Origin: Plectrocnemia conspersa
Lineage: Eukaryota > Arthropoda > Insecta > Trichoptera > Polycentropodidae
Assembly (NCBI GenBank): GCA_009617715.1
Contig: VTFK01000547.1
Span: 1 to 64,000, forward strand
Direction: 5' to 3'
DNA length: 64,000 nucleotides
A model generated the notes under the pieces. The model ran no database searches and was not told where the DNA came from. It saw only the letters and a program-made list of their open reading frames with translations. Below, in pieces: positions 12,718 to 24,235 of this stretch (position 1 is its first letter; the number at the start of each line of letters is the position of its first letter). The position numbers were made by a program, and so were the translations under genes.

Positions 12718-13105
12718 TTACTCTAATGCAAAAAGTAACAAACAAATACGTCTGTTTCTGTCCCTGAATTGTTGTATTAGCTCGAAACTCGAAAGTAGAA
12801 AAGAGTCAAGCCCTTTCCTTATGTAAAAAATACTTACTTTATTAATAAAATATTAATTTGATTTAAAGCAAGTAATTGTATATTTTTTTAACAATTAAAC
12901 ATATTTAATTAAAAACAAAAATTGAGTATCATTGCACAGCTCATCTTGTTTTTCTTCCTTTTGTGTCTGACTCCTTTTGTTCTTTGCGTGAAAAATTTCG
13001 AGAACGTCTCGTTTCAGTTTCCCCGCGATCAGAATACGTTTAATTAACTGAACGTTTCTTAAGAGAGAGACAGTGAAATTAATTGTCTGTGTTTATTATT
13101 TTCAG

Positions 13106-13171
13106 GACGGCGAAACCATCGAGAGGCTGAACGAGTGCGGCGAGCTCAGAAGGATGCTGAAGCCCTACAAG
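13106..13171 (+). CDS. GRXCR-like protein, internal exon
   Basis: This is a 66-nt exon, 22 codons in phase 0, reading DGETIERLNECGELRRMLKPYK. The acceptor is TTCAG at 13101-13105 and the donor GTTGTA begins at 13172, giving AAG|GT. The donor is weaker than the one at 1617. The peptide continues the glutaredoxin fold after VDGQHVG: ERLNECGELRRML is the last helix of the domain, and the N-E-(S/C)-G-E-L pattern is conserved in the GRXCR family. The two introns are 11.5 and 2.8 kb, so this small exon could be missed by automatic gene finding. Confidence 0.93.
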
Positions 13172-15929
13172 GTTGTATATTCACCATATACGGAATAATT
13201 TAAATTTAAAATAAATAAAATATCGGCAGTGCTTACTGCATATTCTATCCAATGCAAAGTCAAGGGAAGGAGGTCAAGTTGGGGAAATTGTAACGAGCGG
13301 CTAATCCACTTACTCTCTTAGACCATAAATGAACTAGTGGCACAGTTCGATGGTTTATTTAATCGCAATGAAAGCTGTAATGTTTACTTTTTGGGATGGT
13401 GCGTTTAATAGTAGCACAATATCGATACTTGAAAATGATTAAAGAATGAATACAATTTCTTTCCTGGAAAAAAATCATTACCATCTCGAATGTTTTTGCT
13501 AGTTAATTTTCATAATTAAGCATTTAGAACCCTGACTAAGCTACGTACAAATAATGCTTTTAAAATTTGTTTAGGATGTAATGAATATAAAATAGTTATA
13601 AGTTTCATTAGCATAATATGACTCCAGAGTCTTCCTAGAATATGAAAATGTTTATTCTCATAAACATTGTAGACTCAATCTAATGTATTTTATTATTTAA
13701 CGGATTCTATAGAAAGACCTTCGAGCTTTTCAATGATTATATAATAATATCAGTTATACTTATTTAGATTATGTAAAAGGTAAAATATAATTTCTTACAA
13801 TCAGAATTTTAACTCAATTTTTAATTATTTATTTTAGCAATTAATAATCTATATTAACCATTTACAGCAATTTACTTAAACTAATATTTTATTTTTATAT
13901 ATACTATTGAGACCAATAATTTTGCTAATTTAATTAAACAAGTGTCCACTTTATTACACAAAGCAACTGTTATAAAAATTTAATCATATGCCACGCTAAA
14001 ATCAATAGTACAGATACGCTTATTCGTGCAACAGTAAATACTGAAATTAAGTACATGTGAATAATAAATGGAGGTAAAGTGGCACTCGAGACGAATCGAT
14101 CGAATGTAAAAGTTTTTTTTTAATTTGAACAAATCAATACTTCTAGTAAAAGAGTATGTATTACTAACGTCTCACTTATTGTTTGCATATTTATAAAAAT
14201 CGTGACACATGATAACTAGATATATTTTAAATAAGCAAAGAGCTTTACTGGATCAATGATTTTATATTATTTTCCAACAATTCTTTATCGTTGAATTTTA
14301 TAAATTTCACGTGGTTTTTCTGTGAAAGCTAATACTAAATTCCAAGTAGTGATGTTTCATATGCTTAATCACGCGTATGTTAAATTATATTTGTGTGACT
14401 AAAATGACCGTTAGTCATTAATAATCAGGTTGTGGCTCAATATTAATTAGTCCTTCCACTATTTTTTTGATAAGTTTTGCTTTGTTACAACTCGAATCTA
14501 GTGTAACAATAAGCATTGTTATTTCTGGACCACTTTATGAAATTTTAGGATGCTCTAGACTTTACATTGTCTATAAAAGTGTACACAATTATGGTCCGTT
14601 AGAATTATATTATATTAGATGTGAACAAAAAATGTCTGCGAGGTACTGCAGCTAGCGCATATGCGAGTACCGGATGCTCAACTCGTATTTTTAATTTGTT
14701 CAGATTTTTTATAAAATTATTGTATTTAAATGTTAAAATTAAATGTGTACCATTGCACTAAATGGTATTATTATTTTTGTTATTTACCGATTTTGTTAGT
14801 TCAGCTAAATATTATATTACATAATATTTTTATGGGATCTAAAAAAATATTTTATTAAAAATATTTTCTGAAAAATCAAATCTCTATTATAAATAAATTT
14901 AAATATAATTCATTCTTTTTTAAATAAATAAAAAAATGTTAATTAATAATATCAAGAAGAAAAATTAAAATATAATAGTTGCTCGAGCCATTAATTACGA
15001 TCATAATAAAATGTCTCTGCTTTTATTTATTTTGAATACGTTTGACGAAAATGCATTTTATTTTCACACAATAATGACCATTCCCGCATTATTGCGTAAA
15101 TTGGCGCACTATCTAAAAACATACAAATTAAAATATTTCCCGAAAATAATATTGTTTTATATATAGAATTGCCAGAAGATCAAATATTTCATTGTAGATA
15201 ACATCACAACTAAATTTCCTCAATCATAAACTACAAGTAAATAGAAACACTCGAGAAAAGGGATCTTATTCGAAAATAAATTCTTGCTTTTCGCTAAAGT
15301 TTTCGATAAGGGATCATTGATTAGGTTGTATTTTTTGCTACTTCTGATCACAAACGATTAGTCTAAAAAGTTCTTGAAGCGAAGTAGTAGTATAAGCGCC
15401 AAGGTTTGATAAAGTCGAGTTGGGTTTTAATACCCCTTTATATACACGTGGTGGGTGAACGGTCCCATCGTGCACCCACCACGTACGTTGCTTGGAATCA
15501 AGAAATTGCGGAAACCGCTTGCTGAGCTTTAAACGCGCTTGTGTCATGTAGGAGCGTGGGTCGTTTAACATGAGTTATTAAATAATACTGATTAATCGCT
15601 ACATATCTAGAGTTTATTATGTTATTTTTTTTAATATTCAAAACAAAAAAATATTTTAATTAGTAAATTATAAAAATCAAACCATTTACTTTTATTAAAT
15701 GTAGCCTTCTCAGATGACCACTGTATTAGCTGGACCATTGAGGGTTGATACCCAAATTGGCAAAAAAGGCAAAGGCATAAAGTTCGCGGTGACTCTACTT
15801 TTTTCGAACAATGACATTCTTTCTATATATTTATCACTTTTATATACACACTTAACTCAACTCATTTCTTTCTTAACATTTGATTATATACTTCATAATA
15901 AACTCAAGAATTTTTGTTTCGTTTTTCAG
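13172..15929 (+). other. Intron of the GRXCR-like gene (2.8 kb)
   Basis: Donor GT at 13172 and acceptor TTTTTCAG ending at 15929 keep phase 0. The content is AT-rich with no exon-like segment, apart from the GC-richer block at about 15340-15570 described separately. Confidence 0.85.
15338..15571 (-). other. GC-richer block with a strong hairpin, origin unknown
   Basis: The - strand is open for 77 codons, reading from MLNDPRSYMTQ. The block contains a perfect 12-bp inverted repeat: ACGTGGTGGGTG (15446-15457) pairs with CACCCACCACGT (15473-15484) across a 15-nt loop. I do not recognise the peptide. Its amino-acid composition is less AT-driven than most random frames here, so a transposon or retroposed fragment within the intron is possible. 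Splice signals for an exon were not found. Confidence 0.3.
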
Positions 15930-16103
15930 AGCGCAGACGCTTGTAACACATGTCAAATGTGTGGAGGATACAGACTGCTCCCCTGCCCGGTATGCTCCGG
16001 TTCCAAGAAGAGTGTCCATCGAAACCACTTCACTGCTGAATTTGTGGCCCTGAAATGTATGAATTGCGACGAAGTGGGGCTGGTCAAATGCGAGGCGTGC
16101 TAA
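15930..16103 (+). CDS. GRXCR-like protein, terminal exon (cysteine-rich tail)
   Basis: The terminal exon has 57 codons plus TAA at 16101-16103. It enters in phase 0 after TTTTTCAG, so the frame is unbroken from the previous exon. The tail has four CxxC pairs: CQMC, CPVC, CMNC and CEAC, plus one extra Cys just before the first. The CGG...PCPVCSGSKK part resembles a DnaJ-type zinc-ribbon knuckle. FVALKCMNCDEVGLVKCEAC at the C-terminus is nearly invariant in insect members as I know the family. Zinc binding is inferred from cysteine spacing. Together with the two exons upstream it gives the last 157 residues of the protein, ending where family members normally end. Confidence 0.96.
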   Translation, partial: SADACNTCQMCGGYRLLPCPVCSGSKKSVHRNHFTAEFVALKCMNCDEVGLVKCEAC

Positions 16104-16159
16104 AACGCGAAAAATTAGAAAATTGCGACCGAAACATTTAAAAATGTCTCATATAAAAT

Positions 16160-16165
16160 AATAAA
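16160..16165 (+). terminator. Polyadenylation signal AATAAA of the GRXCR-like gene
   Basis: A canonical AATAAA lies 57 nt after the stop codon, followed by a TA/TG-rich stretch. Other AAATAA variants are nearby, as expected in AT-rich DNA, so the exact cleavage site is not certain. Confidence 0.6.
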
Positions 16166-18143
16166 TGTAATATAAAACCGTTATCTATCATTTATATGAT
16201 TAAATGAGCGCATATGCAATATATTAGTCGCGACGGCTATATTGTCTATGCACCGTTTTATATAAACAAAGGGTCTGTTCAAATTTAGACAAAAATAAAA
16301 CAACATCAGAATATGCAACATAATCAACGTGACGTCACGTCAGCAATATCATAATGATTTATTTATTATACATCTGTGGTAATAATATATGCGGTTGAAA
16401 CTTTGCTTTTTATATTTCATAATTTCAATAGTAAAATAAATATTGTATTGAAATATAATACAAATATTAAAGACGCTTTCTCTGAAAGGCTATATTTTTT
16501 AACGCGAGTGAGCGACCTTGCTGTTATAGTACAGCGGTCGGGAGCGGTTTCCAAAAATAGCTGGCTAAAATTTAATTAGCATATCAATGCTTATTTTCTC
16601 TTAAAACAAAGGTTTAATTTTTAAATGCGTGACGTTACACTGAAAATATTAAAAGCATATTTTTTTTAATGTATTTTTATATTTAAATATATTAATTATA
16701 TTTTTATTTTATATTATTTTATAAATTTCTTAAAAAAAGTAGTGAATAACATTTCTTAATTGCTAAACCTAAAGTCAAATAAAAATTCCATTTAAATTAT
16801 AAAACAATAATATTTAATTGGTTAGTTAAATTCTAAAGACAGACCCTTTAACGTTAAGTATCTACTTAGTGTTATTTCATCTTATTATTGTAGATGTTTA
16901 TCGATTAAATATATTTTAATAATAAATTAAAAAAAGTAATTAATAAACTAGCTGAATATATTGATAACAATCAATTATTGTAAATAAGAATGTTAAAAAA
17001 AAACTATTTTTTGTGATTGATTTTATTTGTATATATTAAATATACGTTGAACGTTTGTTAAATATGTATATAATAACAAATATTTTTTATTAATTTTTTA
17101 CAACATAATATTATAATTATTTTTTTAAATTTTAAGTTTAATAATGTACATTCCGTTTATTATTTTTTTAATGATTATTTTTAAATATTCAACACTATTA
17201 TGCAGAACGCTTTTTATATAAGTTGTAACCAATTTATATCAGAAATAAATGTAGATATTATGATATTAAATAATCATGTGCGTTTTATTTTAAATCAGAG
17301 CTGATAAAGTATGACGTCAGCAATTTCCTGGAAGCTTCACTGCGATGTTTTGTGAATAATAAATTATGTAAGGATATACAATTACGGTAAACTAGGAAAT
17401 TCTATCTCGTGCGGTTGTTCGTAAAATGTTTTGAATACTTTAAAGGTCGTCATCGATTTTAAATAAATTCTAAAACAATATTTTTAAATTACGTTTTTTA
17501 ATATTATATATAGACCTTAGCTTGCTACATTCGGAAGTTTTACATTTAACTAATAGCTACTTAATTTTAAAAAGTATTGTAAAAAAGTAAATAATAAATA
17601 CTAAGATATTTTATAAAAAAACTTATACACTCATATCCCATTAGTTCATAAAATAATTAAATTTATGTACCCATTCCACTCGCATATTTATTTTATTTTT
17701 TTAATCACCCACATCTCTTCCAACAAATTATTGGCTAAAAATAAAATGGTTGCACAATAAGATAAATAAGGCACTGCTGTTATGCTATACATATATTTTT
17801 ATCATTAATACGTCTGAATAAACTATTTTTTATATATTATACAACAATCTAATTATCAGTTTGCTTTATAAATAATAAATACATTTAATTATGTAAGCTT
17901 TATGCAAATTAAATTATATTTTAATATCTCAAGCCTTGGACCGCTTTTCAATGTTATCCAAGTTTAAATAACTACGTTCTAAATGTATCTATATAAATAT
18001 ATTTTACAATAATAATTCATTAAATAATCAATGATATTTATATTAAATATATATAAAATTTATCTTGATTTAGAACACTTTTGATAAATATGTATTAAAC
18101 TATAATTAATGTTTGTTTAAGACCCTCCAATAATATTTTTGTT

Positions 18144-18296
18144 TTATTGCTCAATCCAGTTATTAATCATTAGTTGTGAGGGTGTCTTCGTAAAATGCTT
18201 CTCTTTAAGCTCTGATTGTTTCTCAATTAAAATGTCTTTCCAATTCACAAAATCTCTTAATTGCTCGCAAATACCTTTTCCATTATAAGCAATATT
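18144..18296 (-). pseudogene. Coding-like relic of 50 codons, unidentified
   Basis: On the - strand a frame open from 18296 to the TAA at 18144-18146 encodes 50 residues, including GICEQLRDFVNWK, EKQSELKEKHF and TPSQLMINNWIEQ. The mix (two Trp, one Cys, many Glu/Lys/Gln) differs from the Phe/Ile/Tyr/Asn/Lys composition of random frames in this DNA. An AATAAA overlaps the stop codon. There is no ATG at the front: a TGA precedes the segment, so it is either a terminal exon or the end of a decayed gene or transposon. I do not recognise the family. Confidence 0.35.
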
Positions 18297-21247
18297 TCAA
18301 TAATAATTTTGCATTACTAATGTACTGAATTTAAATGTTTTAAAGTACAAATTATTATTTTGCTATTTATATTTTTATAAATAGATCGTTAATGACAAAC
18401 TGACGATTGAAGTGAAAAGGCATCCTCATAAATTCAGATTTTGACAGCGTCGATCTGATAGCTTAAGCTTGTATTGGATCATCTATTTCGAATTTAGTGA
18501 GCTCCACTGGCGGCGAGTTCAAGGTCTAAATCAAGAGAACTTATAGTATTTATCATTGTGATATTGATATAAAATTAAAAACTCAACGTTATATATCATA
18601 TATGAATAAATATCTAAATTCAGGTTAATGAAACATATCCGTTCTTACTATTACTATCAAACATTTTTTTATAAATGATTTTTTTTATCATACCATACGT
18701 TTAAGTAAGCACTGAACTATTTTCCGAAATAAATGAGTTGAAAAAACTACTTTGAAAAAACATTATTACATTTGGATCGAATTCTTTTATTTTTGACAGA
18801 CAATGTTCTTGCATCATATTATTTGGTGAAATAAGTTTTTAGCATGACGATAATTTTTTTATTAAAATCAAACAACTGGAAACCGCAACTTTGAAGGAAC
18901 AATTAAATTTGTTTAACGTTCGTTATTTGCATAACAATAAAATTAACATTATTTTTTTATCTATTTGTTGCATAAATATAAATTAGTACTTTATTAGTAA
19001 GTTTTTTTATGTCGTTTTAGTGTAATATTAAAAATATGTAACACATCATATATTAGATCTTAAACATGACCTTCGTTTCACTTTCATCTTTATCATGCCA
19101 TTTCTCCATTATTTTTCTGTTAATAGATTACACTTATCTTATCATTCAATAGATAAATTTATTTTATTCTTATTTAAAATATTTTTTGTTACACGAAAAA
19201 ACATAATTTTAAATAAAAAAAAGTGTTGTGTAAGTAAACAATGATACAAAGATCTGTAATGCAAAGAAATATATATAAAACGGTTCCCGCTCTCGGGCGG
19301 AATTCTTTTGCTGTTGACAAGCAATGATATGCTTTTGTATGTGTCTTAAAAATCATGACGGCTATATTTAAACATCGTACTTTGGTGACCGTTCGTTGCT
19401 AAAAAAACAAATTTAATTAGCATTTATTTAATTGCATTTAGCTTTTATGGCTTCATTGCCAGGCTATTCTGACTTGTTTTTATTTTTCAAATACGTTTAT
19501 TTTAAGTATATACTAATTATACATAATATACATTAAGGTGTTCCTTATATATACAAAAAATATTTTTTACAAAAACTGATACGCATACCCTTTACATTTT
19601 ATACAAGGACACTTTCTTATACGAGCCAGCCAGCTAACAAACTAGCTAGCCAAATAAAATATTACTTTCAGCGACAGCAATGAGTAAATGGGAGACGTTG
19701 CTCATATATTTTAAGTGTACATAGTGCATGTTATAGTGCAAAATATATTAAAAAAAATGTAAATATTAAAAATAAATATAAACATATTTTTTAATATTTA
19801 CTGTATTATTTTGGCGAGAAAGGGAAACCTTTAAGTAATGATGGTCAGATTTGTAATAAAAATCATAAAAAAATAAAATAATTCTCGTGTCACATTTACG
19901 ATGAGTCTAATTTCTCTATATAGATATTACGTATTCAGAGGTAATACATATTAAAATAGATATTTGTGAATTTTCAGAACTGTGCACATAATATAATATA
20001 ATACATTATATATGTACATAATACATTACATAAATAATATTTCTCAAAATCTGATCTTCTCGAACGAAAAACGGTCAAGTATCCATTCGAAGGTCAAAGC
20101 TATTTATTAAAGCGAAATTTTTTCGGCATTTTCAGCCGTTTCCATATTCAAGCGATTTATATTTATGTACGAGATTTCAAGGAAAGTACACAACGTAGAT
20201 AAGTAAAAGGAAAATCACATTAGCATTAGAAAAGGTTACTCATAACATGATTTTGTATAATATACTACATTGAAAGATCAACCAAAATTCAACCCTTAAA
20301 AAATATCATTAGCTCAATTTAAAAGGTATTATTTAAATTTTAAATATGTAAAATATTGTTGTATTCTATAAAAACAGACGGTATAAAATATTTTTTTTTT
20401 ATATATTTATATTTAATATAAATAAACACAAAAATTATAATAAATATTTTTAATTTATTTGCCATTTAAACATCTAAAATATTAACTATGATGTATATGT
20501 ATAATATATATGTCTAGTTTTCTTCAGGTACGCTTAGATATTTCATGTTTATATTTATGTCTATTTCCAATTTTCTTTATGAAGTAGTAAAATATTATAT
20601 ATTTTTTATATTCGTTATCGATATTTATATTAAACTTAGTAGTATAGACAACGAGAGACACATATTATATTTACCCCTAATGATTTATTGTTTCTTTATT
20701 ATATTTAGTTTTTATTAGTATAATATATTCATGAGCTTTAAGCGAAACTATAATATAAATATATATATATCATAATCCATATTTGAAGGTTAAATAAAAC
20801 AGGGTCTTTAATATTTAATTCCAATTTAAATATTGTTTATAGTTCCGACATACTCCCAATATAATACATATGGTTAGTCAAGCTAAGAATACAAATGAAA
20901 TCGGAGAAATGCATTGTGCCCGTTCGGTCCTTTGACAAAGACTGAATCTGAAGGTATTATTGGTTCGGACAGCTGTCATCGTCATATTGCACTGTACCAT
21001 ATCACACGTGTACTACGCCAGGTTACATGCAGCTTTATTGCCAGCCGTAGACATATAAAATTGAACCTCTGAAATATTTCATCGACACTCATAAAATGGT
21101 ACGTGACATTAAAGTATCTGTGTGCAACAATGCCTTACATTTACTACACAATACATAGTACCACACCTAATATATTTTCATCTGAAAATGTAAGGGTTAA
21201 CTAAATATAAATTTGAAAATATACAAATATATCAAGAGAATTATGTC

Positions 21248-21290
21248 AGCTTTGACTAATGGTGAACGGGTTTATTCTGGCCAACTAATC
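21248..21290 (+). repeat. Dispersed repeat H, copy 1
   Basis: AGCTTTGAC followed by AATGGTGAACGGG and TTATT matches the reverse complement of 31851-31898 with only a few differences. This is an inverted pair of short repeats 10.6 kb apart. Confidence 0.7.
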
Positions 21291-21906
21291 TAAACCGCAA
21301 TTGTTCAAATGTTAATCGAAAAACTAATTTATCATAAGTGTGTTTCATTATACATATATATGTTGAAACAATGCATACATATAATATTTATTTAAAAAAG
21401 ATAACCAGAAGCTTATCAAAATTAAAGTAGATTATAATACATATTACTTTTTATTATAATTATTTATACAATACATATATTTAATTTACAGTGTCTATAC
21501 AATGTGTTATAAGACACCTAACACGTACGAGATGATTAAAGTGTGTTTGTTTCGCTTCACTTGTAATGAAATAACCGTGACCTGTTATTTGCGAAGGATT
21601 GTTTGCTATATTATCATATTATATAATGTTCTCTTTGACTCCTCACCTGTACATGATTTATAGTATTGCAAATGAAAGACCAAGTTTTAAACGCAAAAGC
21701 TTCAGTTTTGCATAAAGGATGAGTAATTTTATTTTTTAAATTATATTGTGTAAATAAAAATGTTATTAAGTAACTTATTACTGTTTATCAAATTCAGAAG
21801 TTGCTGCTATTGTAGTTTAATTTATTTTTATCGAAAGATTCACTAGTTATATATAAATTATTTTTAGCTTCCTTTTATTTAAATATAGTCCTGTATCTTA
21901 CATTAA

Positions 21907-21959
21907 ATTTGGTATGTAATAAAGCACGGTTTAACCGTGCTCTTTATTACATACCAAAT
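21907..21959. repeat. 53-bp near-perfect palindrome
   Basis: The left arm starts ATTTGGTATGTAATAAAG and continues to ACGGTT (21926-21931). The right arm starts AACCGT at 21933 and returns through CTTTATTACATACCAAAT. The only breaks are one central T and a 2-nt CT insertion in the right arm. With almost no loop it is best seen as a cruciform-type palindrome. It may be a fold-back element or the product of a replication template switch. Confidence 0.9.
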
Positions 21960-22699
21960 CAGTCGACTGTAATTCATTATTCGGCGAATGACTTTGTATT
22001 ACTTTGTTATATGATATTTATAGTTGGTATAAATTTCTGTTTTTATTAACCAAAATATGTCACAATTTAAATCATAGAATCAGTTGTAATAAACATTTAT
22101 TACGTTATATAAATATTTTTTTAGGATATAATAATTTTTTTAAAAAAATCATTTAGCATAAATAATATTTTTAAGCTATGTAAATAAAAAAGTAACAGTC
22201 TACGCGAAAACTTGTCGTTTTTTATTATTATTTAGCTAATAAATATCAATTAAAAACTTTATATGAAAATGTGCCAGTGTCCACTTTTTTAGAAATTTGA
22301 TTCATCGTCGAAATGGATAGTGCTGGGCATTCTCTACGGGATTTCTTAAGGAAAAAATTCATAGCCACAATTCTCACAAAAAAATGCAAAAATAAAAAAA
22401 TGTATGAAGAACTACCAATGTCCTAAATATTAGTGGATCCTTACATTAAACTGCCTAAACAATGCATGTTTCAATTCAAAACTTTGAACGATAATTATTG
22501 TATATTAAAAATGACATTTAAAGCATTAAGAATTATACCAGGTGACAATTTCTGGATTATTAGTGTTTTTTTTAATCAATTTTTTTCAAATTCCAAGTAA
22601 GTAGATTAGTATTATTTTTTTAATAAATCATCAAGATACTTTACTAACATCACAATTATTTTTATTCTACAGATGCACCTGCCCGCCTTAACAAGGATA

Positions 22700-22767
22700 G
22701 ATATTGATATTTTGTAAAGTCTCGCCAATGGGAGATATTGATATTTTGTATGTAGTCGCCAGTGGCA
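22700..22767 (+). repeat. 34-bp tandem duplication (two units)
   Basis: Units begin at 22700 and 22734. The first 17 nt (GATATTGATATTTTGTA) are identical, and the rest (CGCCA, TGG) is partly conserved. The divergence shows that the duplication is not recent. Confidence 0.85.
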
Positions 22768-24094
22768 GACTTTAAATTTTAGCACCACCCGCAAAAAATT
22801 ATTATTCCGGTTTATTTTATGATTTCCGGTTTGTTATTGTGTGCGTGAACCCCTCCAATTTCGCTCAGAAAAATATGAATATATGTTTATTTGTTAATTA
22901 AAAATTGAAAATTAACGGTTAAAAAAATAATATGAAACAGATATCATTAATTAAATATTTTAAAATTCAAAATCTTTCATGGTCAAAAAATATAAGTTTT
23001 TATTCAAAAAAAGCAAAAGATATAAAAGAAATATATTATATAAATATTTAGTGAAATAAATCTAGAAAAATAAATTAAAAAAATTAAGATAAGAATATAA
23101 CTTTTTTAAGCCTTACAGAGAATAGTGTTAAAAACCCACAACGTCCATTAATGGCGTAAAAGATAATCCATGGGGAGAACAAATAACTTACAGTGTATAT
23201 TTGAAGCTTTGATATCAATTAACCCAGATATGCCCAAAAGAAATTTTGTTCTCTTAAAATTTAATTTATAAAAAAGAAAACTGTGGGCGAGTTAAATATA
23301 CCCATGGGACAGTGGCAATCGTTCTAGTGCAAAATTGGTTAAAATAAACCCTAGAGAATAAACTAAAATTTAATGAATAAATCTGACGAACAGCGACTGT
23401 CCTTAAAAGAAGCTGAGACAACAATAATCAATTTTTTAATTTTGAGAAATAACAAACCAGCATCCTTATCCCGAGCGTACTCTACATGCATAAATAAAAA
23501 AATAACAATGTAATATAATACTTAAATAATAACGACACTATAATCATGGTATATAAATTTTATTTTAAGTATATTTTATATAAATATTAAGTAAAACATC
23601 TAGAAAAATAAATTTTACAAATTAACACATAGTGTAACATCCCATTCAATTTTTAAAGTTTGCTTTTTATTGTATACCACGACGAACAATTTGTAGAGCA
23701 TTTTGCATTTTAGAATTAGTTTTTTTAAATGGTTTTACTCTTCAAATAAAATAACCTTTTTTAGTGTATTTTTTAGACAATATTCGCACAACCTAGGTGC
23801 ATTTTATGTAAATGGAATAATAAACAAACACTAAAAAAAATCTTTTCTCTGGCATTTCGTGTACGCAAAGTCTTCAATTAAATCCTTAGTTTTCATTTTA
23901 TTTTATTGCTAATATTTAAAGATTATGTAGCTGATGCTGGGTAATCGAATTTCATAAACATTGTTTTATTATTTTAAAAAACATATGTTGCATACCTTGC
24001 ATATCTTGCAACAGTTTGGTAGTATACTTTTGAAAATCTATTCGAAATGGTGGTATAGTTAATTATTTGGCAACTTGGCAAATTTTCTTATAGA

Positions 24095-24235
24095 TGAAAT
24101 TTTGGTATTTTTTTTACTGGTATTACAAAATGATATACCGGTATTAAATTTTTTTTTTTTTGGTAATATCGGTATTGAAAGTCCCGGAGCTATTGCAATT
24201 TTACTCAATACCGATGAACCGATGATTTTAACCAA
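24095..24235. repeat. ACCGGTA-motif-bearing transposon-end-like stretch
   Basis: Several ATACCGGTATT/ATATCGGTATT motifs occur within 140 bp, together with ATTGCAATT. The same motif combination forms both ends of the hAT-like element at 47937-49051, so this may be an isolated or truncated terminus of a related element. Two open frames on opposite strands cover the same stretch and are not supported as genes. Confidence 0.4.

Noticed and set aside
15714..16103. 129-codon frame taken as a whole gene
   Set aside because: Only the part from 15930 is coding. A TTTTTCAG acceptor and the family alignment place the exon start there; the upstream part is intron read-through.
22386..22460. Possible hAT transposase fragment (VDPYIKLPK)
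   Set aside because: Too short, with a stop inside, and no second motif nearby.
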